Below, piece by piece: positions 23,915 to 34,644 of a stretch of DNA of 64,000 bases. The position numbers were made by a program, and so were the translations under genes. The notes below the pieces were generated by a model. It did not search any database. It was not told where the DNA came from and saw nothing but the letters and a program-made list of their open reading frames with translations. How positions within the stretch are numbered: position 1 is the stretch's first letter; every line of letters begins with the position of its first letter. This stretch comes from Asterias rubens (Eukaryota; Echinodermata; Asteroidea; Forcipulatida; Asteriidae), in contig NC_047070.1 of the NCBI RefSeq assembly GCF_902459465.1, positions 620,001 to 684,000 of the forward strand, written 5' to 3'.

Positions 23915-26619
23915 TCAGTCGTTGGTAGAGGCAGCAGCGAAGTACCATATCTGTGATAAGTAAAAAAACAAAACACACAAATAAATTATGTTTGTAAAAC
24001 TGTCTGACAATTCAATAAAAAATCACTGTGGTTTTGAATGATAGATAAACTGTGCCAGGCTGCAATATGACATCATGTGGTGATTGCAGATCTACACACA
24101 GTGCATAGTGTCATAATTTACATGTAGCTTTAGTAGTGCATATTGGTTGCATAGCCTGTAACTCACCAGGGAGCTGAGATGGTTTTAAGGAATGAATAAA
24201 ATAAATGGCCCAGTGACTAGGGATATAAATGATAGAAGCGCTCTAAGCGCTAAATAAAAACTTTTATTATTATAATTATTATTATCATGACATAAGACCA
24301 AGTCCGAGGAAATTTACTCAGTCAACAAAAGGTGTGTTTTCTTATCAATTTTCTTTTTACTTGGTCTCATTTATTTTTGTGGTCTCTGTTTGTTGGTCAA
24401 CATGCCGATTGTATGAGAGTCTCTATTGAATTATTTTCATGTTAAGTCTCTGGAAGTTTCTGTTGGTCAGTTGGACATGTTGGATGGTTTCACTATCTTG
24501 TTGTTTTATTAAGGACAATTAATTGTCTGTCAATTTGTATGCTGTTTAAAAATTTGCAATTTTTGTTTTACTAGAGGGGGATTTGAATCAAAAACCTCCA
24601 GATTAATGTATCGGCACTCTACCAACTGAACTATATATCCCTGTGCTGGCATTCTCCCTACTTCATCAAAATCTTTGGAGCTTATTTTAAAACCTTACCT
24701 TTTGTGCCTCTACCCATGTGTCATCCACCTGCCTCTCCCATCCTGTGGTCACCATACCTCGTTCTTGAAGCAGACTAGCACAAACCCGACGCATGAAGTG
24801 TGATGTCATCGACATCGCCGTGAGACCCTGAGCGTCAAGGAACCGTCCGATATTCTTAAGAACAGTGAATGGTAATGATTCAAGAGTAGGTTGCCAGAGC
24901 AGTTGATCGGGCTGTGGGCTTAGTGGGGACAGCATGGCCGACTGGTCACCTTCTGCTGGCAAAGGAGATGTTGGATCGGTCGACGTTTCCATGACTTCTG
25001 ATAAGAGGCGTTCCTTACCCTCCCACGGGACCTTGCAGAGGTCATTATTGGGTCTGCTGAGGGTCGGTTTAATCAAGAGGGTTCCGAACGTCCTCATTGC
25101 TTCATCTCTCTTCTTCTTCTTCTCCTCCTGAATTCTGATGCGATCTTCGTCAGAGACCGTCCAGTTATCAGCCGGGATGTTGAGATCATACTCCGACTCT
25201 TCACCAAGTCTCTCCGCTGCTTTGTGTCTGGACATCTTCTCAGCAAGGATTGGAGAGCACTTGTGATCATGTTCGCCATCAGACTGGAAGTGCCTCAGCA
25301 GCTCATCCTTTCGAAATTCCTGAAATAAGGCCGGGGTATGAAGAAAAAAGAAATTCAAAATCCTGAAAAATGCAAAATAGTGTCTTTTGGGGGTTGAGAT
25401 GAAATTTATTAAGAATCAGGGATGAGATTTTCCAAAAAAATGTGAACAATTCCTGAAAAATGCATGCAGTGGGTTCCCACTTACAACTTTTAGACCTGGA
25501 ACCTACCATGAGTTATTATTCATGTTATTATGGACTGTGTGCATCACCTGTGTGCATCACCCGTGTACATATTGAGTTTTTTTCCCTCTGGTATCTGTTC
25601 TACTTATGTCAAGAAAATGTAAAAGATATCAATATAAACCACAAGGGCTACTGACTGGGTAAATATTGAAATGATTTTTGGGGTTGAACAAAGAATTGAC
25701 TAGAGTGGGATTCGAACCAACGACCTCCGGATTAAAGTGCCGGCGCTCTACCAACTGAGCTATCTAGCCCTATATTGGCGGTGTCCCTATTTTGTCAATA
25801 TCTTTGTTCGGGGGTACCAGTCAGAAGCCAGTCAGTTTCCCTTGTGGTTTATATTGATATCTGAAACAAAAAGTCGCATCCCCTTAAGGTGATCCCTGGC
25901 TGCCGCTTCCCAGGTTGTATCGTAATTTGGGTGTGATCCCTGGCTACACGGCAGTTAACGGTTGTATGGCTTCTGACTGGCACCCCCGAACAAAGATATT
26001 GACAAAATAGGGACACCGCCAATATAGGGCTAGATAGCTCAGTTGGTAGAGTGCCGGCACATTAATCCGGAGGTCGTTGGTTCGAATCCCACTCTAGTCA
26101 ATTCTTTGTTCAACCCCGAAAATGTAAAAGAGATTTCGAAAGAACTCTGAAATCAGGAATTCTTTTGAAAAATCACATACGATGATAGAGTGTGTTGAAA
26201 ATAAGAATAGAGACCTTTGCATCACACTGAATCTAGAATTTATTTGTCTCTACAAGATCTTCGTCTTTTTGGCATTGTGCCTGTCTAGTTGTCTTAGGAT
26301 AAAAAGTAGCTATTGGATGCCACACTCCAATGCTTACCACTCCACACATGACAACAAAGGCTGGGCAGTGAATGAGATGTTTAGCCGACTCTTTACGCAG
26401 CATGGTGGCGGGGCAACCCTTGTTCTTGTTGAGACACTCAATCCGGGTGTTGGGGCACCGAGTTAGATGGTCATTCAGTTTACAAGTGTGTAGTCGAGAT
26501 CCGCAGTCTTGGGAGCAGCTAATGTTCAGACATGACACACCCACTTTTTCCTGTTCATTGCACCACAACTTGAAACAGCTATCACAATGGCTGTGAATGG
26601 CTGATTGTAATTCATCCAT
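23915..26619 (-). CDS. TRAF-type zinc finger and F-box protein, FBXO30/FBXO40-like (3 coding exons)
   Basis: Exons in transcript order: 26338-26619, 24699-25319, 23915-23950, all phase 0 with GT-AG ends; 312 residues. F-box proteins recruit substrates to SCF (Skp1-Cul1) ubiquitin ligases. Seen: N-terminal Cys/His array from HSHCDSCFKLWC through CPNTRIECLNKNKGC to HCPAFVVMCGV, matching the TRAF-like finger at the start of FBXO30/40; a charged linker with EEKKKKRDE; an F-box at about 242-285 (LPFTVLKNIGRFLDAQGL...RRVCASLLQERGMV); and a short tail KIWYFAAASTND matching KVWRFSTAF of the vertebrate proteins before an early stop. Human FBXO30 is over 700 residues: the long middle and the C-terminal tail are absent, or lie in exons I missed. 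The start at 26619 was chosen because it begins just before the first Cys/His pair. Which paralogue is open. Confidence 0.85.
24555..24660 (-). mobile_element. Degenerate tRNA-derived SINE (family 2) in F-box gene intron 2
   Basis: Reverse complement shows a tRNA-like A box (TCAGTTGGTAGAGTGCCGA) and an eroded B box (TTTGATTCAAATCC), in the same layout as 25690-25770 and 31220-31325, followed by related CCCTACTTCATCAAAATC-type sequence. Confidence 0.6.
25676..26121. mobile_element. Head-to-head pair of tRNA-derived SINEs (family 2)
   Basis: Left arm 25676-25829 (minus) and right arm 25978-26121 (plus) are near-identical inverted copies, each with a tRNA-like core (AGCTCAGTTGGTAGAG, then GGTTCGAATCCC) and a conserved tail that runs through ATATTGACAAAATAGGGACACC. 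An outer inverted piece TATCAATATAAACCACAAGGG also recurs at 25627-25650 and 25842-25862. Anticodon loops lack T33, so these are not functional tRNAs. Both lie in intron 1 of the F-box gene. Confidence 0.8.
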
Positions 26620-26902
26620 GCTTGCCGTTAGCACCACTGGCCGTTAGGTTTTAAGTTGCAGGTTCACCACCAGAAGGACAGAAGGAGGGTCACTTTCTAA
26701 AGATAAAATTGATTAGCATGGATCAATCAGGAAAAAAGTTTCTGTACGGCCTACCACATATAGTATCTAATTTAGCTTAATGAAATATCCCTTTTTGTAC
26801 AAATGAGTGAAAAAGTGGTGGCGCCATACAGAAAGTTATCCGATCAATCATTCAATTCAATGGTTCTAAATATAATAAACCCCCCAAAAGTTACTTGACT
26901 CT

Positions 26903-26964
26903 TAGCCCCACTTGTGTGGCCAAGGATAGCTGAATCCTTATCCTTGGCCACACAAGTGGGGCTA
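26903..26964. repeat. 62-bp perfect hairpin element
   Basis: Perfect 26-bp inverted arms (TAGCCCCACTTGTGTGGCCA continuing AGGATA) around the 10-base loop GCTGAATCCT. Same family as 17602-17667. Confidence 0.95.
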
Positions 26965-27005
26965 CTTAACTCTATGTTGACACAATTTCAATTAACTATC
27001 ATTAA

Positions 27006-27174
27006 TTTAGAGTAGACCCAGTGACTGGGGCGCTAGATTCCCTTTTTTCAAAATTTTGTCATTATCGGTCATACAACACAGTCCTTTGTTTGAAATTTTG
27101 ACATTATCGGACGTATGACAGAGAATGTCAAAATTTCAAAAAATGGAGTACAGCGCCCCAGTTACTGGGTCTAT
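27006..27174. mobile_element. Palindromic MITE in the 5' region of the F-box gene
   Basis: Ends AGACCCAGTGACTGGGGCGC and its complement GCGCCCCAGTTACTGGGTCT; arms of about 65 bp continue inward to GTCATAC/GTATGAC with some mismatches. Flanked by TTAATTTA/TTAATTAA. Confidence 0.75.
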
Positions 27175-27493
27175 CATTAATTAAACTTACTATTGTCAAT
27201 AAAAAATTGTATTATTGCAAAAAAATTTCCCCCGCCACTTTGTCAAAAAGTCCTTTAACACAATACAACAGATATAGTCACACACCCCCGTAGTGAGTCA
27301 TATTCCCACACAGTAATATTTAGTTGTACAATACAGTCACAGTGCGTGGGCATAAATAAAATGATTAAAAACATTATAATTAATATAAATTCATTAGTTT
27401 ATGGAAAGTTTTACTAGAATTAAACAATGGCAAAATAATAAATGTTCTCACCAATAAGGAGTTGTGGTTGCATTACTTATTAAGGAAACTTAC

Positions 27494-27742
27494 GATAAGA
27501 TCTTGTATTTTTGAGTACCAGTAGTCAAAAACCGACAAAACAGCACCAAGTTTTCCCAGGATGGCTCGCCCTAAATTCCTTTTCTCTTTTTGTGAATATT
27601 TGCGACAGCGCCCTCAACAGTCGACCGATACCGATTTGCCTTTTTCACAAGTCTAGTTTCTGCCTCTTTTATGATGACGGATAACACCATAGAATCTGGT
27701 TTCGATCCCATATGACCGGTACGCGAGTCTCTCTGACATAAG
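27494..27742. promoter_or_regulatory. Divergent promoter interval of the F-box gene and GOLGA7
   Basis: On the minus strand, a strong donor GTAAGTTTCC at 27484-27493 closes a probable non-coding first exon for the F-box gene. On the plus strand, GOLGA7 starts at 27743. At most about 250 bp separate the two transcription units, suggesting a shared bidirectional promoter. No TATA box is evident. Confidence 0.45.
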
Positions 27743-30700
27743 ATGGCGGGTGCTAGTTACGCTGCGCAAGTAAGTCAAAATTTGTGTTTTAAATCATGTT
27801 GTTGGCTTTGTAAAAGAAGTTCTTGAACTCTAGTGTTTGTTAGACTAGTGTGTTGTTAAGACTAATGTGTAGTTTCGGTGTTGGTTCAATTAGTTATTTG
27901 TACACCAGTCTGTGCTTGTTTCATTCATTAATTAAAAATTTAGAGAAGACAACAATTAATTATTTTTTTCACAAACACAAATTTTCCGCAATCATTGTAT
28001 CCTCCATTTGTGTTGTGACTTTAACTTGTGAAACATCTTGGAAAACTCTGTCATATAAGTTATTTTTTAAGCCTATTTTATATGCTAAATGATAAGAAAA
28101 AAGATCTGTAAAAACGTACTTTTAAGTAAGTTAGTAGTTGCGATAATAACGTAACCCTCCTGCCGACGGCGGAGCCGGAGGGTTACGAGTCACTCCCATT
28201 TGATGCAGGGCGAAATGGTCAAACACGTACAATTTCGACATCTAGTCAACAGATTTGCTCAATTTTTACCCCTTTCAAAAATCATGACATAAATTCTATG
28301 AACACGACCTTAATCCTCAATATCTAATGAATAACATTCAAAACACCATTGAGAAAGTATTTTGAAATAAAGTACAAAAACTTACCAGATCCCGGAGCGA
28401 AACAGTCACAAATTTCCCAGGTTCTATTTTGAACCTGTCGCTTCGCCATTTTGTGCCTTCCCGATGTTCATTGCTGTTGGACTAAACCATTCTGTAAAAG
28501 GGGTGTTATAAGGCAGCGCGACAGTGCGTCTGCGCTGTCCGTTTACTACAGTATATATGCCCGCTGTTCACTCACTTAAAGCACTGCCGCACTGCAGCAC
28601 CCCTTGTAACACCCCTTTTACAGAATGGTTTAGTCAAACTCGGCTGCGGCTCGGTCGGCAGGTAGTAAATTCAATTGGCTGGTACCTGCGGTTGGGTTCA
28701 GCGCTTGGGGTCAGCGCATGGTAACCAGCGACAGGTTCAAAAATAGAACCTGGGAAATTTGTGACTGTTTCGCTCCCGGAAAAGTTTTTGTCCTTTTTTT
28801 CAAAATATTTCCTCAATTGGTTTTTGCATGTTATTCATTAGACATTGAGGATTAAGTTCGTGTTCATAGAATTTGCGTCATTATTTTTTAAAGTGGTAAA
28901 AAATGAGCAAATCAGTTGACTAAAATATTTCGCCCTGCATCGAATGGGAGTGACTCGTAACCCTCCGGCTACGCCGTCGGCAGGAGGGTTACATTATCGC
29001 AACTAGTAAGTTAGTTATTATAATTCTTTATTTTGTATTTGTTTTTTCGGAAAACTTTCCGTATCCTTTTTGTTTTTCACTAATTCAATTTTTTTTTAGT
29101 TTACAAAAAGTCAAATTTTCCTTTTTTGACTCAAAAGAGGAATATCTGGTCATTTATTAATATTGCTATTTTACCATGATTACTAAGGTAGTTAAGTTAG
29201 ATCTACCTGGCACTAAGCTTGGGCGATACCACGATATTATCGAATATCGCGATATTAATTTGGACACGATTTCGATATCGGATGGATTTGGTTTTAACCG
29301 GTCCATATACTTGCGACAACCGTCGGGATGAGGATGGGAGTTACAAATTTGCACAACTGAACTAAATTATCAATTTCTTGGCACCACCATAACCATGACT
29401 CATGAGGCATAAAAATGCTCAAATAAAATTTAAATAAAAATGGCTGTATATCTGATAATATAGTTTTGATAAAGTGACCCTCCCCGCTTCGCAGTCGGCT
29501 TGAGGGTTACGTTATTGCAACTACAGTGTAATAATAATAATAATTATAATATCAATATAATAAAATCATAATCAATACTAAATAACTTTAATATTTTTTT
29601 CAGCCAATGGCCATGGAGAGTATACAGCGGCAGCCCCATCCAATCGGCAAAGTTTTCGTCCAAAGAGATTACTCCGATGGTATGGTGGTTAAATTCCAGA
29701 CCAAACTGCCTCTAGATATTAACGACAGGGTAGGTATTTTTATACAAATTGTTCACCCTTTTTAATTTTTTCTTTTGAAGGTCAAGTAGAAATCTTCAGT
29801 TCACTGATTCTTCTGTTTTGGAAGTTGATTATAATGGCTGGTATTTTGGGTAAAGTTTTGGGGTTACACTACAGCATGAAAGATAAAACTGATTAAATTG
29901 GTGAGAATACAATGAAGTGAGGTTTGCGGAGCCACTATTGTATATAATTCTCATATCAACTGTGGGGTTCTGAGAAGAACCGGTGAAACACCTCAACATT
30001 TACATAGTTTTAGACCAGTCTACTTTGATTACTTTGATTAATGTGTGTGTGTTTATTGAAATGTTTACTCCATTTGCTTCTGTTTTTACTGTTGTGTATT
30101 TTGCTATTCCTGCTCATGTTTTTATTCCGTATTCATGGTATTATGTATTTGACTGCAGATCACTTTGAACCCGTATTAATGCGCTTTATAAATGTAGTTA
30201 AGTTTTAAGTGCGCTGATCTTCATCAGGAAAAATTGCTTAATGCTTCCAATGTGATGCTAACATGTTGTACTCTTGTGCATTAAGATTTTGAGTCAATAA
30301 TTATGGTCAATGAGTTACAAGCCTGTGTGTGTGGTCTGCTGGCAATGAGTTACAAGCCTGTGTGTGTGGTCTGCTGGCAATGAGTTACAAGCCTGTGTGT
30401 GTGGTCTGCTGGCAATTGTGTTGAAATTGAAAACCTACATGTATATATCAAAGCAAAATGCTACACAAAATGTGTCAGTTTATACTCGACAGCCATGATT
30501 TGCAACTCGACAGCAAATTCAGTGTGTACAAAATGAGTTAAGTCTAAATGTTTTGGTAAGCCCAATTCCTCCTGGATGAAATCGTTCCTTGCTGATGCTT
30601 TAATTTCCCTACCTCTATGTATGTCATCAGGTGGATCAGAAGACTTTTGAGACCACTATTCACCGTCTGAATGAAATCTACGGCACTGCTGAATCGTTAA

Positions 30701-33024
30701 AACTACGGGTATTCTGTGAAGGCTGCTTGGCTTGCTTGACTGGCTACCTGGCTCTCATATGTCTAGAAACACATTATGCAAAGGTAGGAACCAGACTACT
30801 GGGGTAGGGTTGATTCAAGAAAGCAATGAAGGAAACTAGTTGAAAAGTGCACCTATGCACACCTATAGTCTAATACCCCTATGTTCTAACACCCCTATGT
30901 TCTGGCACATCTACAAATATCACAGGTCTCAAAAATAACCGCAACAATTGCCTTGGTGCCCTGTGCTTTTGCTGTTGTGCCCTTTGCAATGTTCCTATGC
31001 AAAATAACACTTTCCTCATAGAGGTGACCCTTACCAGAGGAAAATTGTTGTGCTCGTTCAAGAGTGATGTTGAAGGCCGGACTATCAAATAATAAACCAC
31101 AACGGAAACTGACTTCAAGAGGGAAGTTGAAGGCCGGACTATCAAATAATAAACCACAACGGAAACTGACTGGTTAAATTTTAAACGGTTTTAGATCGAA
31201 CAAAGACACATTTACAACAGCAGGATTTGAACCAACGACCCCCAGATTAACGTGACGACGCTCTACCAACCGAGCTATCTAGCCATATGTTGTCAGTCTC
31301 CCTATTTTGTCAATGTTTTTGATAAAAAAGCACATCTTGCAGATAAACAATTAAATTGTACATGGCGGTTAAGAAAGATTGTACTTAAGGAAGCAAATCA
31401 AAATAACTTGATCAGGGTCTTTCTTTTAACCTATTTTCTATTCCGTCTCTCTCAACTTTTTAGCATGTGAAAGAAGCAGCGACATACATCCAAACAATGA
31501 ACGAGGAAGTCTTCGGTCCCAGGGGGCTCATTATAGTTGACCCCTATGAACGTGGGCTTAGAGTCGTATCCTTTCAAAAGCCTTTTCATATTTAATTTGT
31601 AGGTTGGAAGTGTGCCTTCAGGTGGTTTTAAGGCTCCTTTGACTATAAAGACTTAAATGCACAGTCACACGTCACACACATTAGCTGTGAGTTAAATAAG
31701 CTCGATGCTCGATAAGCTCCAATCCTCTCTTCCCAATACTCCCTTCCTCGCCACCAACTCCACATTTGGGCTAATTAGGCATGCCATTCCTCCTATTCGA
31801 ATCGGATTTCCCATTAATTTTTTGTTTTGCTCTCAGAAAATTAGTAAGATCATTACTATAAATGGCCCGAAAAATTCCCCAAAAGCTTATGCCAAAAAGG
31901 TCAGCGCTTTTACATAACACAACTTTCCCTAGGTGGCAGCAGACTTACCAGGTAAATCCATTGCTCTTGGTAATGTGCGCATCCTCGGAACTATGTAAGC
32001 AATGGAGATTTACCTCGCCACCGAGCATTCCAAAGTCTCCCATTTGGAGTGTGTTTTTATTTGGATCAGCATTCCCATTTTTTTATCAGAATTCACAATT
32101 TGATCAACATTCCCTTTTTAAGCATTTTTCCTAATTGGAGCTGAGTATCTAGTTTGAGCATAGACTTGACTCAAGTCCCAATCCCAAGCCATCCCCAGAA
32201 AACTACTGTTTTGTGATGTTCTGCATTCCAAAACCTGTTCCGCATGCGGGACAGGGACTTGACGATGTCGCAGTCGCCTGGTATGTAAATGTATTCACTT
32301 ATGAATATGTAACAATGTTACGTGATACGTTTTGACCAATCAAACGCACCCAAAAAGAAGACTAGATCATTTGTCACTTGTGGGTTAAGTACTTAGTTGA
32401 TGATTGAAATACATTTTTTAATAACCAATTAATTATAAAAAAGAAAGCACTAAATGTTCATTTGAATTTAAGTAATACATTGTAACATACATTGTGGTCG
32501 GTTTTGTTTGCAAAATTTGAATTTTGGGAAGTGCAATAAAACGACTTATGACACCGACACCCCCTTGCCTGCTAATGAGTTTACCCGACCCACGTGCGTG
32601 CCGCGTATAGACGCGTGCCTACAACGTCTTCTACTGTGATGTCACAGAGTATAATGAATATTTTACCAACAGGGCAGCGCTTCCACGCTCCCATTGGTTT
32701 TGTACATCTCCCCATTTGGGGAGATTTTCCAATAACAACGTGCAGAGTAAGAAACAACTTTGTCAAATCCCATTCTCGGGACCACATCTTGACGGCGAGC
32801 GCGCACTGTACTGTATGCTACGGGTTGTTTCATAGTAAGTTGAGGTAATAGCTAATAGGGACCTCTCACACGAGAACGGGACTTGAATCAAGTCTAGTTT
32901 AAGCATAGTTCCTAGTAAGATTAGTGTTCAAATAATAAGTAGATTTTGCATTTCCTAGCACAGAAACATCCTTAACTATCACCAACAGATCGAGATTGCA
33001 ATTCTACCCCAAGAAAGAGGCTGA
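27743..33024 (+). CDS. GOLGA7: Golgin subfamily A member 7, palmitoyltransferase cofactor (5 coding exons)
   Basis: Exons: 27743-27769, 29604-29729, 30631-30783, 31464-31565, 32989-33024; all phase 0 and GT-AG; 147 residues. GOLGA7 (GCP16) pairs with DHHC9-type acyltransferases at the Golgi to palmitoylate Ras and other targets; yeast Erf4 is the counterpart (family knowledge). Seen: GKVFVQRDYSDGMVVKFQTK near residue 25-45; the palmitoylated-cysteine block EGCLACLTGY with C83 and C86, matching C69/C72 in human; CLETHYAK; GPRGLIIVDPYERGLRV; and a shortened end IEIAILPQERG. The N terminus is about 14 residues longer than human, supplied mainly by the extra first exon MAGASYAAQ; a second ATG in exon 2 could serve as an alternative start. 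Family identity is firm. Confidence 0.95.
28125..29015. mobile_element. Foldback element with long terminal inverted repeats, Mutator-like
   Basis: Element body 28136-29004 begins AGTTGCGATAATAACGTAAC and ends with the complement; arms of about 300 bp run through the GC-rich CCTCCTGCCGACGGCGGAG and through CAAATTTCCCAGGTTCTATT. An 11-bp direct repeat AGTAAGTTAGT flanks it (28125-28135, 29005-29015). Target-site length and long arms suggest a Mutator-like non-autonomous element. It lies in GOLGA7 intron 1. A related end fragment is at 29468-29525. Confidence 0.85.
28481..28634. mobile_element. Nested MITE inside the foldback element
   Basis: Inverted ends ACTAAACCATTCTGTAAAAG and its complement (about 33 bp, continuing GGGTGTTATAAGG) sit in the loop of the larger element, so it inserted later or forms its core. 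Confidence 0.75.
29222..29290. mobile_element. Palindromic ATATCG-rich MITE end
   Basis: GGGCGATACCACGATATTAT followed by overlapping CGATAT/ATATCG palindromes, like the ends of hAT-type MITEs. Only one end is clear. Confidence 0.4.
30306..30414 (+). repeat. 35-bp tandem repeat, 3 copies, in GOLGA7 intron 2
   Basis: Unit begins CAATGAGTTACAAGCCTGTG; three copies that look identical lie end to end. Confidence 0.95.
31068..31171 (+). repeat. 57-bp tandem duplication in GOLGA7 intron 3
   Basis: TTGAAGGCCGGACTATCAAA continues to GGAAACTGACT and recurs 57 bp later. Confidence 0.9.
31207..31325 (-). mobile_element. tRNA-derived SINE (family 2) in GOLGA7 intron 3
   Basis: Reverse complement gives TAGATAGCTCGGTTGGTAGA (A box) and GGTTCAAATCC (B box), preceded by the family tail CCCTATTTTGTCAATG on the plus strand, as in 25676-26121. 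Confidence 0.7.
32560..32860 (+). other. GC-richer segment in GOLGA7 intron 4
   Basis: Contains CACGTGCGTGCCGCG, a CRE-like GTGATGTCACAG, CCATTGGTTTTG and the palindrome CTCCCCATTTGGGGAG, unlike the AT-rich flanks. It could be a retained regulatory element or a transposon fragment. No coding signal was seen. Confidence 0.3.
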
Positions 33025-33699
33025 CGATGGGGAACATGATCTCAAGACGTTTCAACTGATGGCATCTTGAGAACCTTTACAAGATAAAAGGAACATTTGT
33101 ACAAAGGCAGACTACAAGTGCTGATATTGGTATTTTTTGAAACAATGTGTATACAATTTTATAAACTGGTGTTAGTGACTGGAGGTGTTTCCCAAGACGG
33201 TGAAGATTGTTCAAGGCGCGCTGATTTACAAACATTGGGACCCGTTAAAATCCACAACTTTGTTTCCATGAGTTTGTTTCCATTAAACGTGAATTTTTAC
33301 ACAGGGTTTTCAAAAGGTTCTCACAAGTTAGGATGTTCGTGAGACTCGCACAATCTATCATGAAAAAAATATGACATTAGGTGGGGCTTTATCTGTTTTT
33401 TTGTTGGTGCTGTTGTTTTTTGTTTTTCTTTCTGTCTAACTATTTTCAAGAATATCCAAACGTGTAAAGCAACTGTGTTTTGTAATGTAGATGGAATTTC
33501 TATCAGAGAAATTCATTATGAATGTGGTAATTAAACCACATTTATGTTATAAACTTTAGTTGTATGTGCCCTGCCTCCATCCTAAGCAAGCTTTGTTGTG
33601 ACTCTTCTTAATCCTGCTTAGAAAGAGACGGGACTGTTGAAGATTTTGAAAACTTCAGTTCAATGGTTTTACTGTAAAATCATCACATGACCACGTCCA

Positions 33700-34101
33700 T
33701 TGAGTCCTTAAAACAACTCGGAACCAACTGCAGCCCCAAATGAAGGACTGCCGAGAACTTTGGTTATTGAGTCCTTAAAACAACTCGGAACCAACTGCAG
33801 CCCCAAATGAAGGACTGCCGAGAACTTTGGTTATTGAGTCCTTAAAACAACTCGGAACCAACTGCAGCCCCAAATGAAGGACTGCCGAGAACTTTGGTTA
33901 TTGAGTCCTTAAAACAACTCGGAACCAACTGCAGCCCCAAATGAAGGACTGTCGAGAACTTTGGTTATTGAGTCCTTAAAACAACTCGGAACCAACTGCA
34001 GCCCCAAATGAAGGACTGCCGAGAACTTTGGTTATTGAGTCCTTAAAACAACTCGGAACCAACTGCAGCCCCAAATGAAGGACTGCCGAGAACTTTGGGT
34101 A
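33700..34101 (+). repeat. 67-bp minisatellite, 6 copies
   Basis: Copies start at 33700, 33767, 33834, 33901, 33968 and 34035 with TTGAGTCCTTAAAACAACTC. Copies are nearly identical (copy 4 has GTCGAG for GCCGAG). Each unit holds the inverted pair CTCGG/CCGAG. Confidence 0.97.
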
Positions 34102-34109
34102 TGACTTGC

Positions 34110-34644
34110 AGAAAGGCTGTGGACTTTGCTTTTAGTGTGTGGCACACGGTGTATTTGAAGAAAGGCTGTGGACTTTGCTTTTAGTGTGTGGCACACGGTG
34201 TATTTGAAGAAAGGCTGTGGACTTTGCTTTTAGTGTGTGGCACACGGTGTATTTGAAGAAAGGCTGTGGACTTTGCTTTTAGTGTGTGGCACACGGTGTA
34301 TTTGAAGAAAGGCTGTGGACTTTGCTTTTAGTGTGTGGCACACGGTGTATTTGAAGAAAGGCTGTGGACTTTGCTTTTAGTGTGTGGCACACGGTGTATT
34401 TGAAGAAAGGCTGTGGACTTTGCTTTTAGTGTGTGGCACACGGTGTATTTGAAGAAAGGCTGTGGACTTTGCTTTTAGTGTGTGGCACACGGTGTATTTG
34501 AAGAAAGGCTGTGGACTTTGCTTTTAGTGTGTGGCACACGGTGTATTTGAAGAAAGGCTGTGGACTTTGCTTTTAGTGTGTGGCACACGGTGTATTTGAA
34601 GAAAGGCTGTGGACTTTGCTTTTAGTGTGTGGCACACGGTGTAT
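34110..34644 (+). repeat. 49-bp minisatellite, about 11 copies
   Basis: Unit AGAAAGGCTGTGGACTTTGC then TTTTAGTGTGTGGCACACGG and TGTATTTGA, repeated every 49 bp with no change that I can see. Each unit has a small hairpin GTGTG-G-CACAC. It starts 9 bp after the 67-bp array, which has an unrelated unit. Confidence 0.97.

Noticed and set aside
26027-26098. Near-complete tRNA-like cloverleaf
   Set aside because: The anticodon loop lacks T33, the anticodon stem has a mismatch, and flanking family tails mark it as a SINE.
33700-34644. CRISPR-like array of regular repeats
   Set aside because: The units are contiguous tandem repeats without unique spacers, in a eukaryotic gene region.
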